From assembly GCA_002747435.1 (NCBI GenBank), contig PDPH01000017.1, positions 1 through 42,423 of the forward strand: DNA of 42,423 bases, read 5' to 3'. This stretch comes from Pseudomonadota bacterium (lineage in GTDB: Bacteria > Pseudomonadota > Gammaproteobacteria > Thiotrichales > Thiotrichaceae). How positions within the stretch are numbered: position 1 is the stretch's first letter; each line of letters starts with the position of its first letter. The position numbers and the translations under genes are program-made. A model generated the notes under the pieces. That model ran no database searches and was not told the origin of the DNA. It worked only from the letters and a program-made list of their open reading frames with translations. Positions 20,887-27,392 of the stretch are shown in pieces.

Positions 20887-20890
20887 CGTA

Positions 20891-21166
20891 ATGCAAAAAA
20901 AACAACAATTCCCGATTATTTCACTGACACCGGCAGATGCACGACAAACATGTTCTTATTCGAGGTTTCAAAATCGTGAGCTTACTTCCAAGGAATGCTC
21001 GTTACTCATTGAATACGCTGATCAAATCGAATTTATTGCGCGGGATATTTCGATTGCTGCGCGGTCTTTCCTATCGCAGATAGTCCACCAGAAGGTGTGG
21101 GAGCTGAACAGCTTAACGGCGCTGCTTCATAGGGACATTTATGTATTGCCTTGGCGTAGGGTGTAA
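20891..21166 (+). CDS. Small phage protein of unknown function upstream of rep
   Basis: 91 residues from the ATG at 20891, chosen because GAGGTG lies five bases before it. An ATG four codons earlier would overlap that site. The sequence (MQKKQQFPIISLTPADARQT...) has a hydrophilic N terminus and a helical middle (KECSLLIEYADQIEFIARDISIAARSFLSQIV). There is no signal peptide or TM helix. It is not recognised. Its stop is three bases before the rep start, so translation is coupled, and it may be a replication accessory or early regulator. Confidence 0.72.
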   Translation: MQKKQQFPIISLTPADARQTCSYSRFQNRELTSKECSLLIEYADQIEFIARDISIAARSFLSQIVHQKVWELNSLTALLHRDIYVLPWRRV

Positions 21167-21169
21167 CCA

Positions 21170-22219
21170 ATGAAATTGCCGGATTTTAGGAGGCCCCCCG
21201 TAAGTAATACGGGGGGAAACTCACAGACTCCCCCCAATCCATTGATTATGGATACTCTATCGGTTACGGGTAAGTTTGATGATTTTCCTCAATCCCCTCC
21301 GCTGCATATTACAGATGAAGATATAGTTAATAAGATTAATTTTACTCTTCAGAGAGAGTTGGGGCTTTCTTTGTCCTCCGACATTGGCGGAGGAATGAAT
21401 GGTTACAAAACATCTCGCTCTTTTTGTTATAGCGATGGCAGACCATACAACAATCTAGGTTTTCTGGCTTGGGGTGGCAATGCTGGGACGTGGCAGATGT
21501 ACTTTACATCTGAGTCTTGTGATTACATCCAGATGATTGGAAGCATGCCAAAGTTGCACGATATGCTGTCCTTATTCCGTGTTCGCATTAAGCGTCTGGA
21601 CATTGCCTATGATGACCTAGAAGGTGCTAAAACTGTTTATGACGCCATTGATATGTATAAACGTGGTGATTTTAAGATCACCCGTAACCCTAAAATCCGT
21701 CAGATTGGTGATTGGGTAACACCTGATGCCGAAGAAAAAGACGGGCGCACGGTTTACATAGGAAACCGCAAAAACGGCAAAATGCTCCGTGTCTATGAAA
21801 AAGGAAAGCAACTAGGTGATGCCCTATCACACTGGGTACGCTGGGAACTAGAACTTAAAGCAGTTGACCGTGTTATCCCGCTGGATGCCATTCTGAAACT
21901 TCCCGATTTTTTTACTGGAGCTTATCCGGCTCTAAAAGAGTTCATACAAGGCTGTGCTAATGAAGTTATCCAGACTGTCAGAAAAATCGGAAAAATTCGG
22001 CTGGAATCCCTGATTAACTTCGCCAGCACATCATACGGCAAGCTAATTAGTGTTCTGGCAGAAATATATGAGCCAAACGAAATTGTGCAGCTCATACGGC
22101 GTGAGGGAGTACCTAAACGCCTAATATTGCCCATCCCTATTAAAAGCACTGTGGTCAGTACTGAAAAGGTCGTAGATACCACCGTTTATAGACAGGATGG
22201 TTTGTTATTCCTTAATTAG
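21170..22219 (+). CDS. Phage replication initiation protein (Rep_trans family, RstA/pII-like)
   Basis: 349 residues. Rep_trans hallmarks are RLDIAYDD (142-149), GRTVYIGNRKNGKMLRVYEK (192-211) and WVRWELELKA (222-231), as in RstA of CTXphi and related rolling-circle initiators. It should nick the plus strand of the replicative form and prime rolling-circle synthesis. The first 27 residues are Pro/Asn-rich and sit on a GC-rich hairpin (21194-21216), so a later start such as the ATG at 21248 is possible, but that one has no ribosome binding site. The gene lies directly before the gpV-like ssDNA-binding protein. Confidence 0.88.
   Translation: MKLPDFRRPPVSNTGGNSQTPPNPLIMDTLSVTGKFDDFPQSPPLHITDEDIVNKINFTLQRELGLSLSSDIGGGMNGYKTSRSFCYSDGRPYNNLGFLAWGGNAGTWQMYFTSESCDYIQMIGSMPKLHDMLSLFRVRIKRLDIAYDDLEGAKTVYDAIDMYKRGDFKITRNPKIRQIGDWVTPDAEEKDGRTVYIGNRKNGKMLRVYEKGKQLGDALSHWVRWELELKAVDRVIPLDAILKLPDFFTGAYPALKEFIQGCANEVIQTVRKIGKIRLESLINFASTSYGKLISVLAEIYEPNEIVQLIRREGVPKRLILPIPIKSTVVSTEKVVDTTVYRQDGLLFLN
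21194..21216 (+). repeat. GC-rich hairpin at the 5' end of rep
   Basis: CCCCCCGTA and TACGGGGGG form a perfect nine-pair stem with a five-base loop (AGTAA), 24 bases into the rep frame. Another CCCCCC run follows at 21229. It could be a translational operator (in Ff phages gpV binds a G-rich leader of gene II mRNA) or part of an origin. The role is unproven. Confidence 0.6.
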
Positions 22220-22235
22220 AGAAAGGTAAAATGAA

Positions 22236-22529
22236 ATGCTTAAAATCGAATTTGTATCAGAAGAAATTGTTGAGAAAAGCGGCACAGCAAAAGGGAATGG
22301 GCGTCCTTATCACATACGAACCCAAAAAGGGTATGCGCATATCCCTGGTTCACGATACCCCGTTGAAATTGGGGTTAATCTCTCAGTCGATCAAGCGCCA
22401 TTTCCAAAAGGATTCTACCAGCTTCAACCATCCTCTTTTTACGTCAATAAGTTTAAGCAATTAAGCCTGTCTTCTGAATTGGACTTGCAACCAGTTGCAG
22501 CTCAATCTTTTGACAAAAAAGTTGCTTAA
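22236..22529 (+). CDS. Phage single-stranded DNA-binding protein (gpV/G5P family)
   Basis: 97 residues. The whole protein aligns by eye with Ff gene V protein: MLKIEF at the start, a glycine/arginine loop (GNGRPYHIRTQKGYAHIPG), RYPVEIGVNL, and FPKGFYQLQPSSFYVNKFKQLSL matching APGLYTVHLSSFKVGQFGSL. It coats nascent viral ssDNA in the cytoplasm, blocks conversion to double strands and delivers DNA to assembly. The start at 22236 is nine bases after AAAGG. An overlapping frame from 22231 encodes an unrelated, unlikely peptide. Confidence 0.9.
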   Translation: MLKIEFVSEEIVEKSGTAKGNGRPYHIRTQKGYAHIPGSRYPVEIGVNLSVDQAPFPKGFYQLQPSSFYVNKFKQLSLSSELDLQPVAAQSFDKKVA

Positions 22530-22545
22530 ATAGCGGGTGATTTGA

Positions 22546-22797
22546 ATGCGATATTATGTCGGCAATGATAAGTGTTTAATTGAAGAGACGGGTGAATTAT
22601 ATCTTTTTCAAAAAAATACAGGATGTGCTGTTACACAAATCGATTTGAATGAAATTATTGCCGATACCTTATCTGAAGCCATCCCCGTTGATCCGAATGA
22701 ACATGCTGAGTTTTTCGGGGTTGGTTTTAGTCTTGTGGCAGTCTCGTTTTTAATTGGAACTGTCCTTTCTTCAATACTACGTTTAATTAAAAGGTAA
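22546..22797 (+). CDS. Small phage membrane protein of unknown function
   Basis: 83 residues. The N-terminal half is soluble and acidic (NEIIADTLSEAIPVDPNEHAEF). The C-terminal half is one membrane helix (GVGFSLVAVSFLIGTVLSSIL) ending in LRLIKR. It lies 16 bases after the ssDNA-binding gene and six before the major coat gene, where filamentous phages place small morphogenetic or minor coat proteins. It is not clearly homologous to a named protein. It could cap the virion or help coat insertion. Confidence 0.75.
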   Translation: MRYYVGNDKCLIEETGELYLFQKNTGCAVTQIDLNEIIADTLSEAIPVDPNEHAEFFGVGFSLVAVSFLIGTVLSSILRLIKR

Positions 22798-22803
22798 TTA
22801 ACT

Positions 22804-22938
22804 ATGGATTACGCAACTATTACAGGCGCAGTTGATTTTGCCGGTGTATTAACCGCTGTTGGTACAGTAGCGGCAGCTTTAGCAGCTGTATATATCGGAA
22901 TCAAGGGTTCCCGTATTCTTTTGGGCTTCTTGCGCTAA
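22804..22938 (+). CDS. Major coat protein (pVIII-like), 44 residues, no leader peptide
   Basis: A 44-residue frame, MDYATITGAVDFAGVLTAVG...GFLR, starts nine bases after AAAGG. It has the three-part pattern of inovirus major coat: a short acidic amphipathic N terminus (Asp2, Asp11), an Ala/Val-rich hydrophobic span (residues about 14-32), and a basic C terminus (K34, R37, R44) that would face the DNA. No signal peptide precedes it. Pf3 phage coat is also 44 residues and leaderless and inserts through YidC. The gene is followed at once by a strong hairpin, as pVIII genes often are. It is short enough to be missed by standard gene finders. Confidence 0.85.
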   Translation: MDYATITGAVDFAGVLTAVGTVAAALAAVYIGIKGSRILLGFLR

Positions 22939-22940
22939 GT

Positions 22941-23008
22941 AAATGGGGTATAGTTTCCCCGTGTGGAGTGCTTTAGCGAGGCTCCGCACGGGGAACTATC
23001 CCCCATTT
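22941..23008 (+). terminator. Long hairpin after the major coat gene
   Basis: AAATGGGG-TATAGTTTCCCCGTG-type sequence on the left pairs with CACGGGGAACTATCCCCCATTT on the right, with small mismatches. The stem is nearly 27 pairs long and the loop is about 13 bases (TGCTTTAGCGAGG region). It begins two bases after the coat stop. The position matches the central terminator after gene VIII in Ff phages. There is no T tract, so it may instead attenuate, protect the abundant coat mRNA or act as a packaging hairpin. Confidence 0.7.
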
Positions 23009-23041
23009 ATAACCGTTATCCACCTTATTAAGGCTTTTAAA

Positions 23042-23131
23042 ATGGAAGTTGCGTTTATTAAAGGGCTTTTTGATTTTGCATTTATGATAATGGGTATGTT
23101 ATGCGCCTTTGGCATTTTTCGCTCGTTATAG
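23042..23131 (+). CDS. Tiny hydrophobic minor coat candidate (pVII/pIX-like)
   Basis: 29 residues, MEVAFIKGLFDFAFMIMGML...FRSL, almost one membrane helix. Ff pVII and pIX are 33 and 32 residues and equally hydrophobic. It follows AAGG and overlaps the start of the adsorption protein gene by 31 bases in another frame. A longer frame from 22943 reads back into the coat hairpin and was rejected. The assignment rests on size, hydropathy and location only. Confidence 0.6.
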   Translation: MEVAFIKGLFDFAFMIMGMLCAFGIFRSL

Positions 23132-24624
23132 TATTATGTACTTTTATATCGCCTGATCTATATGCAGGTTCTTTATGTCCTAGTTATGGTGATGATTATT
23201 ATTCGGCTTGCGCTGCCTATAGAGATGAATCTAATGGATACACAACCCAATTAGAACAGGTAAATGGGTCTTATGTTTGTTTTGCTTGGAGAGAAAAATA
23301 CACGCGTGAAAAAGCTTGGTTATCATTTAATGTGTATCTTTATGCTGATGACTGCTTAACTAATGGTTGTTTGGCGGGTACTACATTTAACCAAGAAACT
23401 CAAACTTGTGAATCTTTATGTTCTGATGGTCAGACATACCATGAAGAAACTGGTGAATGTATTGATTCATGCCCTGATGGTCAGGTAATAAATAGTCTAA
23501 CAGATAAATGCGTCTGCCCTGATTTACCGTCTGAACAACAAACCGGCGTTTGTGCTTCATCCAATCCCTGTATTGATGGTTATGAAATAGATCAGCAGAC
23601 GCAAGCTTGTAAACAAAAAGACTTTAATGCACCCTGTGAAGATAATTTTTATGAGTGTGCTGATCAATGCGCACCTTTTGGTGTGGGTAATTTTACTTGC
23701 TCCTCAACTGATGGCGTTATTGATAGTTCAGCTTGTCTTTGTGCCCATGACAATGAATATGGCTGTCAGAATGGTGACGTTCCTGCATTTGATGCTAATG
23801 GCTTTATGGGGATTTGTGTTCCTAGTGATATTAATGACGGTGGTTGTCCTGATCCTTCTTACACGTATGGAGAGTTTAACGGTAATGTGGGCTGTCATTA
23901 CACCGATCGCGGGGATGGTGGCGGCCTCTGTGCAAATGAGCCTGAACGATGTATTGATCCAACCAATATAGATGATGGTAATACTTGCACATCAGCAGAT
24001 TGTGGGGGTATTACAGATACGGCTACTGGAAATTCTACGCAAGGAACTGGCTCCGGTAGTGGCTCTATTGTCAACTGTGTTGACTCTAATGGTGATGGTT
24101 TTGATGATTCAACAAATATTGATATGGCAACTTGTCGAAGCAATTCAGGTCATACATCTTCCCCATCGGATGTAGATCTTTCTACTTTGGAACAGTTGCA
24201 ACAACAAACTACCAATGCCGTAAATAAAGGTAATTCAAACCTGGATGCAATGAATACTAACCTCAGTCAAACAAATGATAAGTTGGACATTGCTAATCGA
24301 ACTTTAAATGACATCAAAGAAGAGTTGGCTAAGGAAGAATTAGTTTTAAATCCTCATACAGCTAAGGCAGAAGGTAAGACATTTTCAAGTGTGATTGATG
24401 AACATTATGAACGCCTTAAAAACGCTCCTCTTATAGCACCATTATCTAATATTAGTTTTCCCAATGCTGACGGTGTATGTATTCCCCTGTCTTTTGATCT
24501 GGGAGCATGGGGTTCCCATAGTACGTCTATTCATTGTGAACTCTATCGACAAGTATCACCTGCTCTTGGCGTGGTAATGCTCTTTGTTTGGTCATTGCTG
24601 GGCATTCGTATTTTGTTTAGGTGA
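23101..24624 (+). CDS. Phage adsorption/minor coat protein, pIII-like, Cys-rich
   Basis: 507 residues. The signal peptide is at 1-22 (RLWHFSLVIVLCTFISPDLYA). A cysteine-rich N-terminal half follows with repeated short modules (CSDGQTYHEETGECIDSC, CPDGQVINSLTDKCVC) that resemble EGF or TIL-like disulfide units. The middle is Gly/Asp/Thr-rich, and a predicted coiled coil lies at about 360-410 (TLEQLQQQTTNAVNKGN, then LSQTNDKLDIANRTLNDIKEE). The C terminus (CELYRQVSPALGVVMLFVW then SLLGIRILFR) is one membrane anchor with the usual inovirus minor-coat ending. It should sit at the virion tip, bind the host pilus or receptor, and release the phage from the membrane. The receptor is unknown. Confidence 0.85.
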   Translation: MRLWHFSLVIVLCTFISPDLYAGSLCPSYGDDYYSACAAYRDESNGYTTQLEQVNGSYVCFAWREKYTREKAWLSFNVYLYADDCLTNGCLAGTTFNQETQTCESLCSDGQTYHEETGECIDSCPDGQVINSLTDKCVCPDLPSEQQTGVCASSNPCIDGYEIDQQTQACKQKDFNAPCEDNFYECADQCAPFGVGNFTCSSTDGVIDSSACLCAHDNEYGCQNGDVPAFDANGFMGICVPSDINDGGCPDPSYTYGEFNGNVGCHYTDRGDGGGLCANEPERCIDPTNIDDGNTCTSADCGGITDTATGNSTQGTGSGSGSIVNCVDSNGDGFDDSTNIDMATCRSNSGHTSSPSDVDLSTLEQLQQQTTNAVNKGNSNLDAMNTNLSQTNDKLDIANRTLNDIKEELAKEELVLNPHTAKAEGKTFSSVIDEHYERLKNAPLIAPLSNISFPNADGVCIPLSFDLGAWGSHSTSIHCELYRQVSPALGVVMLFVWSLLGIRILFR

Positions 24625-24629
24625 TTATC

Positions 24630-24896
24630 ATGAGTGATTTTTTAGATAAACTGGGTGAGTGGGCTTCTGATTTTATAATTTGGTTATTGGATAAACTATT
24701 ATCCGCCGGTGTTTCGATATTAGAATCTATTCCTGCACCTGATTGGATGGCGAATATAAATAATTATAGTAATGCCATACCGCCAGAAGTTATATTTTGG
24801 GTAGCTCCACTAAATTTCCCTGAAGGTCTTGCTATTATCATGTCGGCCTATCTACTCAAGTTCTTAATAAAAAGAATACCATTTATAGGGGGATAA
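24630..24896 (+). CDS. Phage minor coat protein, pVI/DUF2523-like
   Basis: 88 residues from the ATG at 24630, chosen because AGGTGA lies six bases before it. A GTG three codons earlier overlaps that site and the adsorption gene. Two hydrophobic regions flank a polar centre, ending FPEGLAIIMSAYLLKFLIKRIPFIGG, the C-terminal signature of the DUF2523 family found between pIII and Zot genes in inoviruses. It probably closes the virion end with the adsorption protein. The gene overlaps nothing and is one base away from the Zot start. Confidence 0.82.
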   Translation: MSDFLDKLGEWASDFIIWLLDKLLSAGVSILESIPAPDWMANINNYSNAIPPEVIFWVAPLNFPEGLAIIMSAYLLKFLIKRIPFIGG

Positions 24897-24897
24897 T

Positions 24898-25965
24898 ATG
24901 CCTATTACAGGCATAACAGGTTTACCGGGCCACGGTAAAAGTTATGGCACAGTCAAGCACATCATAAAACCGGCGCTGGAAGATGGGCGCATAGTTGTTA
25001 CAAACATACCAATGACGGATAAGGCACATGATGCTTATCCTGACCAAATCCAACAACTCAACCTGACAGATTTTGATCCCACAACATATCCTCACGGTTC
25101 TGTCGTCGTGCTGGATGAATTTTGGCGGCTTTGTCCCTCTGGTACGCGAGCTAACAATATAGACCACAACTTTAAAGCCTTTTTTGCGGAACATCGTCAC
25201 CACGTTGGAGAAGATGGTAAAACCACTGAAATAGTGCTAGTCATGCAGGATTTTAGCCAGATTTGCACATTCGTTAAAAGCCTTGTTGAAACTACGTATA
25301 GAGTGCGAAAACTTAAAATAGGCAGCAAGCAGATTTGTAAAACTGACATTTATGATGGTGTTGCGCAAGGTAATCCTCCACGTGGTAAGCCTATGAATAC
25401 CTTGTCAGATTCTTATGAACGGGAGATTTTTGACCTTTACAAAACTCATATGTATTCAGACGGTTTGACAGGTGTAGAGCAGGACGTGGATAGTAGGCGC
25501 TCTATGTTCAATCATCCTATGATACGCTACGGCATACCGGGTTCTATACTGGCTATTATCGTGTTTAGCTATATGGGCTATAAGCAAATAGTTAATATTG
25601 GCAAGCCAGATAATGAAATCTTGCAACAAAAAACTGAACAATTACCAATTGAACAACAAGAAAATCCGCATCCTATAGAAAGACCAAAGGTCTTAAGATA
25701 CGGCGTTGTAGAATCTGCTGAGGAAGTCCCTTACAGGATTGTTGGCTATTCTCAATGGGGTGGCCTATTTCCAGATACAGTGACCATTGTGAACCCTGAA
25801 AGCTATAAATTAACTTTGGAAATTAGTTTAAAAACAGATGTAAATGGTATTAAATTTATAATGTATGAGGGATATAAAGTTACTTATTACACGGGTCGGT
25901 TATCGTGGAATACAGTTGCACGCGAAGGTGTTAGAGTAACAAGCTTTGATTACAATGAACACTAA
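24898..25965 (+). CDS. zot: Zot/pI-like morphogenesis ATPase
   Basis: 355 residues. The N-terminal P-loop domain has Walker A GLPGHGKS (8-15) and Walker B VVVLDE (69-74). The region FFAEHRHH (95-102) and VMQDFSQI are typical of the Zot family. A single membrane helix (about 212-229, YGIPGSILAIIVFSYMGY) separates it from a periplasmic tail of about 125 residues. It powers extrusion of the virion across the inner membrane. The name Zot comes from CTXphi; no evidence for toxicity exists here. No pIV secretin is encoded, so a host secretin must serve as exit pore. Confidence 0.92.
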   Translation: MPITGITGLPGHGKSYGTVKHIIKPALEDGRIVVTNIPMTDKAHDAYPDQIQQLNLTDFDPTTYPHGSVVVLDEFWRLCPSGTRANNIDHNFKAFFAEHRHHVGEDGKTTEIVLVMQDFSQICTFVKSLVETTYRVRKLKIGSKQICKTDIYDGVAQGNPPRGKPMNTLSDSYEREIFDLYKTHMYSDGLTGVEQDVDSRRSMFNHPMIRYGIPGSILAIIVFSYMGYKQIVNIGKPDNEILQQKTEQLPIEQQENPHPIERPKVLRYGVVESAEEVPYRIVGYSQWGGLFPDTVTIVNPESYKLTLEISLKTDVNGIKFIMYEGYKVTYYTGRLSWNTVAREGVRVTSFDYNEH

Positions 25966-26397
25966 AGGGGCACTTTAGTACTGCACGGATGCTTGCAAAA
26001 TGAAGGCTTACCGGTTACGCAAAAAAGTTAAAACGCCAAACCTACAGAAAAAAGTATTTAAAATCGTTAACCTGTCAACTATCGTTTGTCAGAAAAGCGC
26101 TTTTCTTTTCTGTCAAACGGTGGTTGTTGCCTTGGTATTTGTACACGACCAACGGGAGTGCAGCACAATCCCCTATACAGTGCACTCCATAAACAAGCTT
26201 GGCATGGGGGTCAGGGAAAGCTTTCCCTGACCCTCTGCCCTTCGGCGAGAAATCCCGCTGATAAGCGCCGCCGTAGGCGCAAACAACTTTTCTTATCAAC
26301 TACCACGTGTGTAAATGTTCATTTGTCTGTTTTTCTTTCCCTTTTCTTTTTTATAAGTTACGCTATGAATAAGAATTATAAAAATGAGGCTTTTATT
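25966..26397 (+). other. Phage intergenic region with hairpin cluster (origin/packaging candidate)
   Basis: No credible gene lies here. Four inverted repeats follow each other: GTTTGTCAGAAAA with TTTTCTGTCAAAC (26084-26118, one mismatch), GGAGTGCA with TGCACTCC (26155-26188), a perfect 26-base palindrome GGGTCAGGGAAAGCTTTCCC plus TGACCC (26208-26233), and GCGCC with GGCGC (26265-26280). Clustered hairpins between the assembly and replication modules mark the plus and minus origins and the packaging signal in filamentous phages. Which hairpin does what is unknown. Open frames across it (for example 26000-26230) look spurious. Confidence 0.7.
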
Positions 26398-26901
26398 ATG
26401 AATAACATTTTTTACCTTATTGTTTTTTTCATTCTATTAATATTTATTTCTTATTTATTAAAAAGAATTATCAACAATAATTCTAATGTTATTTCCTCTT
26501 ATAAAATTAGATCGAAACTGTTAACATCTGCTGAACGCTCTTTCTATGGGGTTTTACTTAATTCTGTTTTAAACAACGCTATTGTCATGTCTAAAGTGCG
26601 AGTTGCGGATGTACTAATTCCTTCAGTTGATAAAAGTAAATATAAAAAACAATGGTGGTCTGCATTTAATAAAATAGCAAAAAAGCACTTTGATTTTGTG
26701 CTATGTAACCCTAAAGATATGTCTGTATTAGCTGTTATAGAGTTGGATGATAAAAGCCATAACAATTCAAGAACTACTAAAAGAGATGTTTTTTTAAACG
26801 ATGCTTGTGAATCTGCTAATCTTAGGCTAATTAGATTTAAAGCTTCTAGCAGTTATAATATCAATGAAGTTCGAAATAAAATTTTTTCAGAGGGACACTA
26901 G
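26398..26901 (+). CDS. DUF2726 protein with N-terminal membrane anchor (phage cargo)
   Basis: 167 residues from the ATG at 26398 (preceded by GAGG at nine bases). The ATG at 26365 is an alternative, and a longer frame from 26086 crosses the hairpin cluster. An N-terminal membrane helix (FYLIVFFILLIFISYLL) is followed by the DUF2726 domain: LLTSAERSFYGVL, FDFVLCNPKDMSVLAVIELDDKSH, and LIRFKASSSYN. The I-E-L-D-D...H layout resembles the PD-(D/E)XK nuclease-like core of this family. Base composition is very AT-rich, unlike the rest of the phage. It lies outside the phage core as accessory cargo; a role in host or superinfection interference is a guess. Confidence 0.78.
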   Translation: MNNIFYLIVFFILLIFISYLLKRIINNNSNVISSYKIRSKLLTSAERSFYGVLLNSVLNNAIVMSKVRVADVLIPSVDKSKYKKQWWSAFNKIAKKHFDFVLCNPKDMSVLAVIELDDKSHNNSRTTKRDVFLNDACESANLRLIRFKASSSYNINEVRNKIFSEGH

Positions 26902-27218
26902 AAAAAGTTATCAGGACTTAGCTTGAATACTTTCTCAGTTACTCCTTTTTCATCATCCCAGATGAAAGCAACCTTGGGGAGTGCTGTCATTCTGATACGC
27001 TCCTCAAGTTCGTTTTTCAACACTTTAATTTTTTCACACCTGCCAAGCACACCGTCGACTATTAGACCAGCTTCCCATGATAAAGATATGTCTCTCTGGG
27101 TGTATCTGTTCCCCGCTGGATCAAATATTGCACTTTCATAGAAAAACCACCCCTGCCAAAGTTCAATAGCTGGCTTGCTCATTTCTTCCTTGCTTGGGCG
27201 TTTCAGCCTCTGTTCCAT
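26898..27218 (-). CDS. Unknown 106-residue protein at the right end of the prophage
   Basis: 106 residues, no signal peptide or TM helix. It has an aromatic N-terminal half (ELWQGWFFYESAIFDPAGN) and a charged C-terminal half (CEKIKVLKNELEERIRM, AFIWDDEKG). AGGA lies eight bases before the ATG at 27218. It is convergent with the DUF2726 gene, with stops overlapping by four bases. Codon use and GC are closer to the host than those of the DUF2726 gene. It is not recognised, and it may be an accessory (moron) gene with its own promoter next to attR. Confidence 0.65.
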   Translation of the reverse strand: MEQRLKRPSKEEMSKPAIELWQGWFFYESAIFDPAGNRYTQRDISLSWEAGLIVDGVLGRCEKIKVLKNELEERIRMTALPKVAFIWDDEKGVTEKVFKLSPDNFF

Positions 27219-27303
27219 CTTCGTCTTCCTGTTGAAGTTGAAAACAGAGCATTTTACCTTTCTCTTATAGGCAATTTCTATTCAACACTTATAAGCTTTT
27301 ATT

Positions 27304-27332
27304 TCTTAACATAAGGATTTATTATAAGAAAT
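27304..27332 (-). other. Right attachment site, dif-like (attR)
   Basis: The plus strand reads TCTTAACATAA, GGATTTA, TTATAAGAAAT. The XerD-like arm matches the dif consensus at 9 of 11 positions, and the XerC-like arm matches ATTTCGCATAA (on the minus strand) at 9 of 11. The centre is seven rather than six bases. The core TTAACATAA is shared exactly with attL. Rejoining the host flanks would give an empty site with ATTTAACATAA on the left and TTATAAGAAAT on the right. Confidence 0.6.
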
Positions 27333-27341
27333 AGTAACCCA

Positions 27342-27368
27342 CAAAAACCGGCTACCAAAAGCAGCCGG
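27342..27368 (-). terminator. Intrinsic terminator of the secreted-protein gene
   Basis: On the minus strand CCGGCT, a nine-base loop and AGCCGG are followed by five T, 25 bases after the stop of the gene at 27393. It lies immediately beyond attR, so it is host sequence. Confidence 0.8.
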
Positions 27369-27392
27369 AACATTAACGCTTTTCGTGTCGTA

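Larger units (their letters stand above)
20338..27332. mobile_element. Integrated filamentous phage (inovirus) bounded by dif-like sites
   Basis: The roughly 7-kb block has the filamentous phage module order: Rep, gpV-type ssDNA-binding protein, small membrane protein, short leaderless major coat, minor coat candidate, pIII-type adsorption protein, pVI-type protein and Zot/pI ATPase. A repressor lies divergently on the left and cargo on the right. No serine or tyrosine integrase, capsid, terminase or tail genes exist. Both ends carry dif-like sequences sharing TTAACATAA, which suggests use of host XerC/XerD as in CTXphi and Xanthomonas Cf phages. All structural genes are intact, so the element may be functional. 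The exact boundaries are inferred from the shared core. Confidence 0.9.

Noticed and set aside
22943..23131. 62-residue frame spanning the coat hairpin
   Set aside because: Its first half is just the translated hairpin. A better start with a ribosome binding site is the ATG at 23042.
24898..25965. Zot as an enterotoxin
   Set aside because: The gene is the phage assembly ATPase (pI type). Family name aside, nothing here supports a toxin role.
26000..26230. 76-residue plus-strand frame after zot
   Set aside because: It runs across three hairpins, has no convincing ribosome binding site and no protein-like pattern.
26086..26397. Long N-terminal extension of the DUF2726 gene
   Set aside because: The extension is translated origin-like hairpin sequence. 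The DUF2726 membrane anchor begins at the ATG at 26398, which has GAGG upstream.
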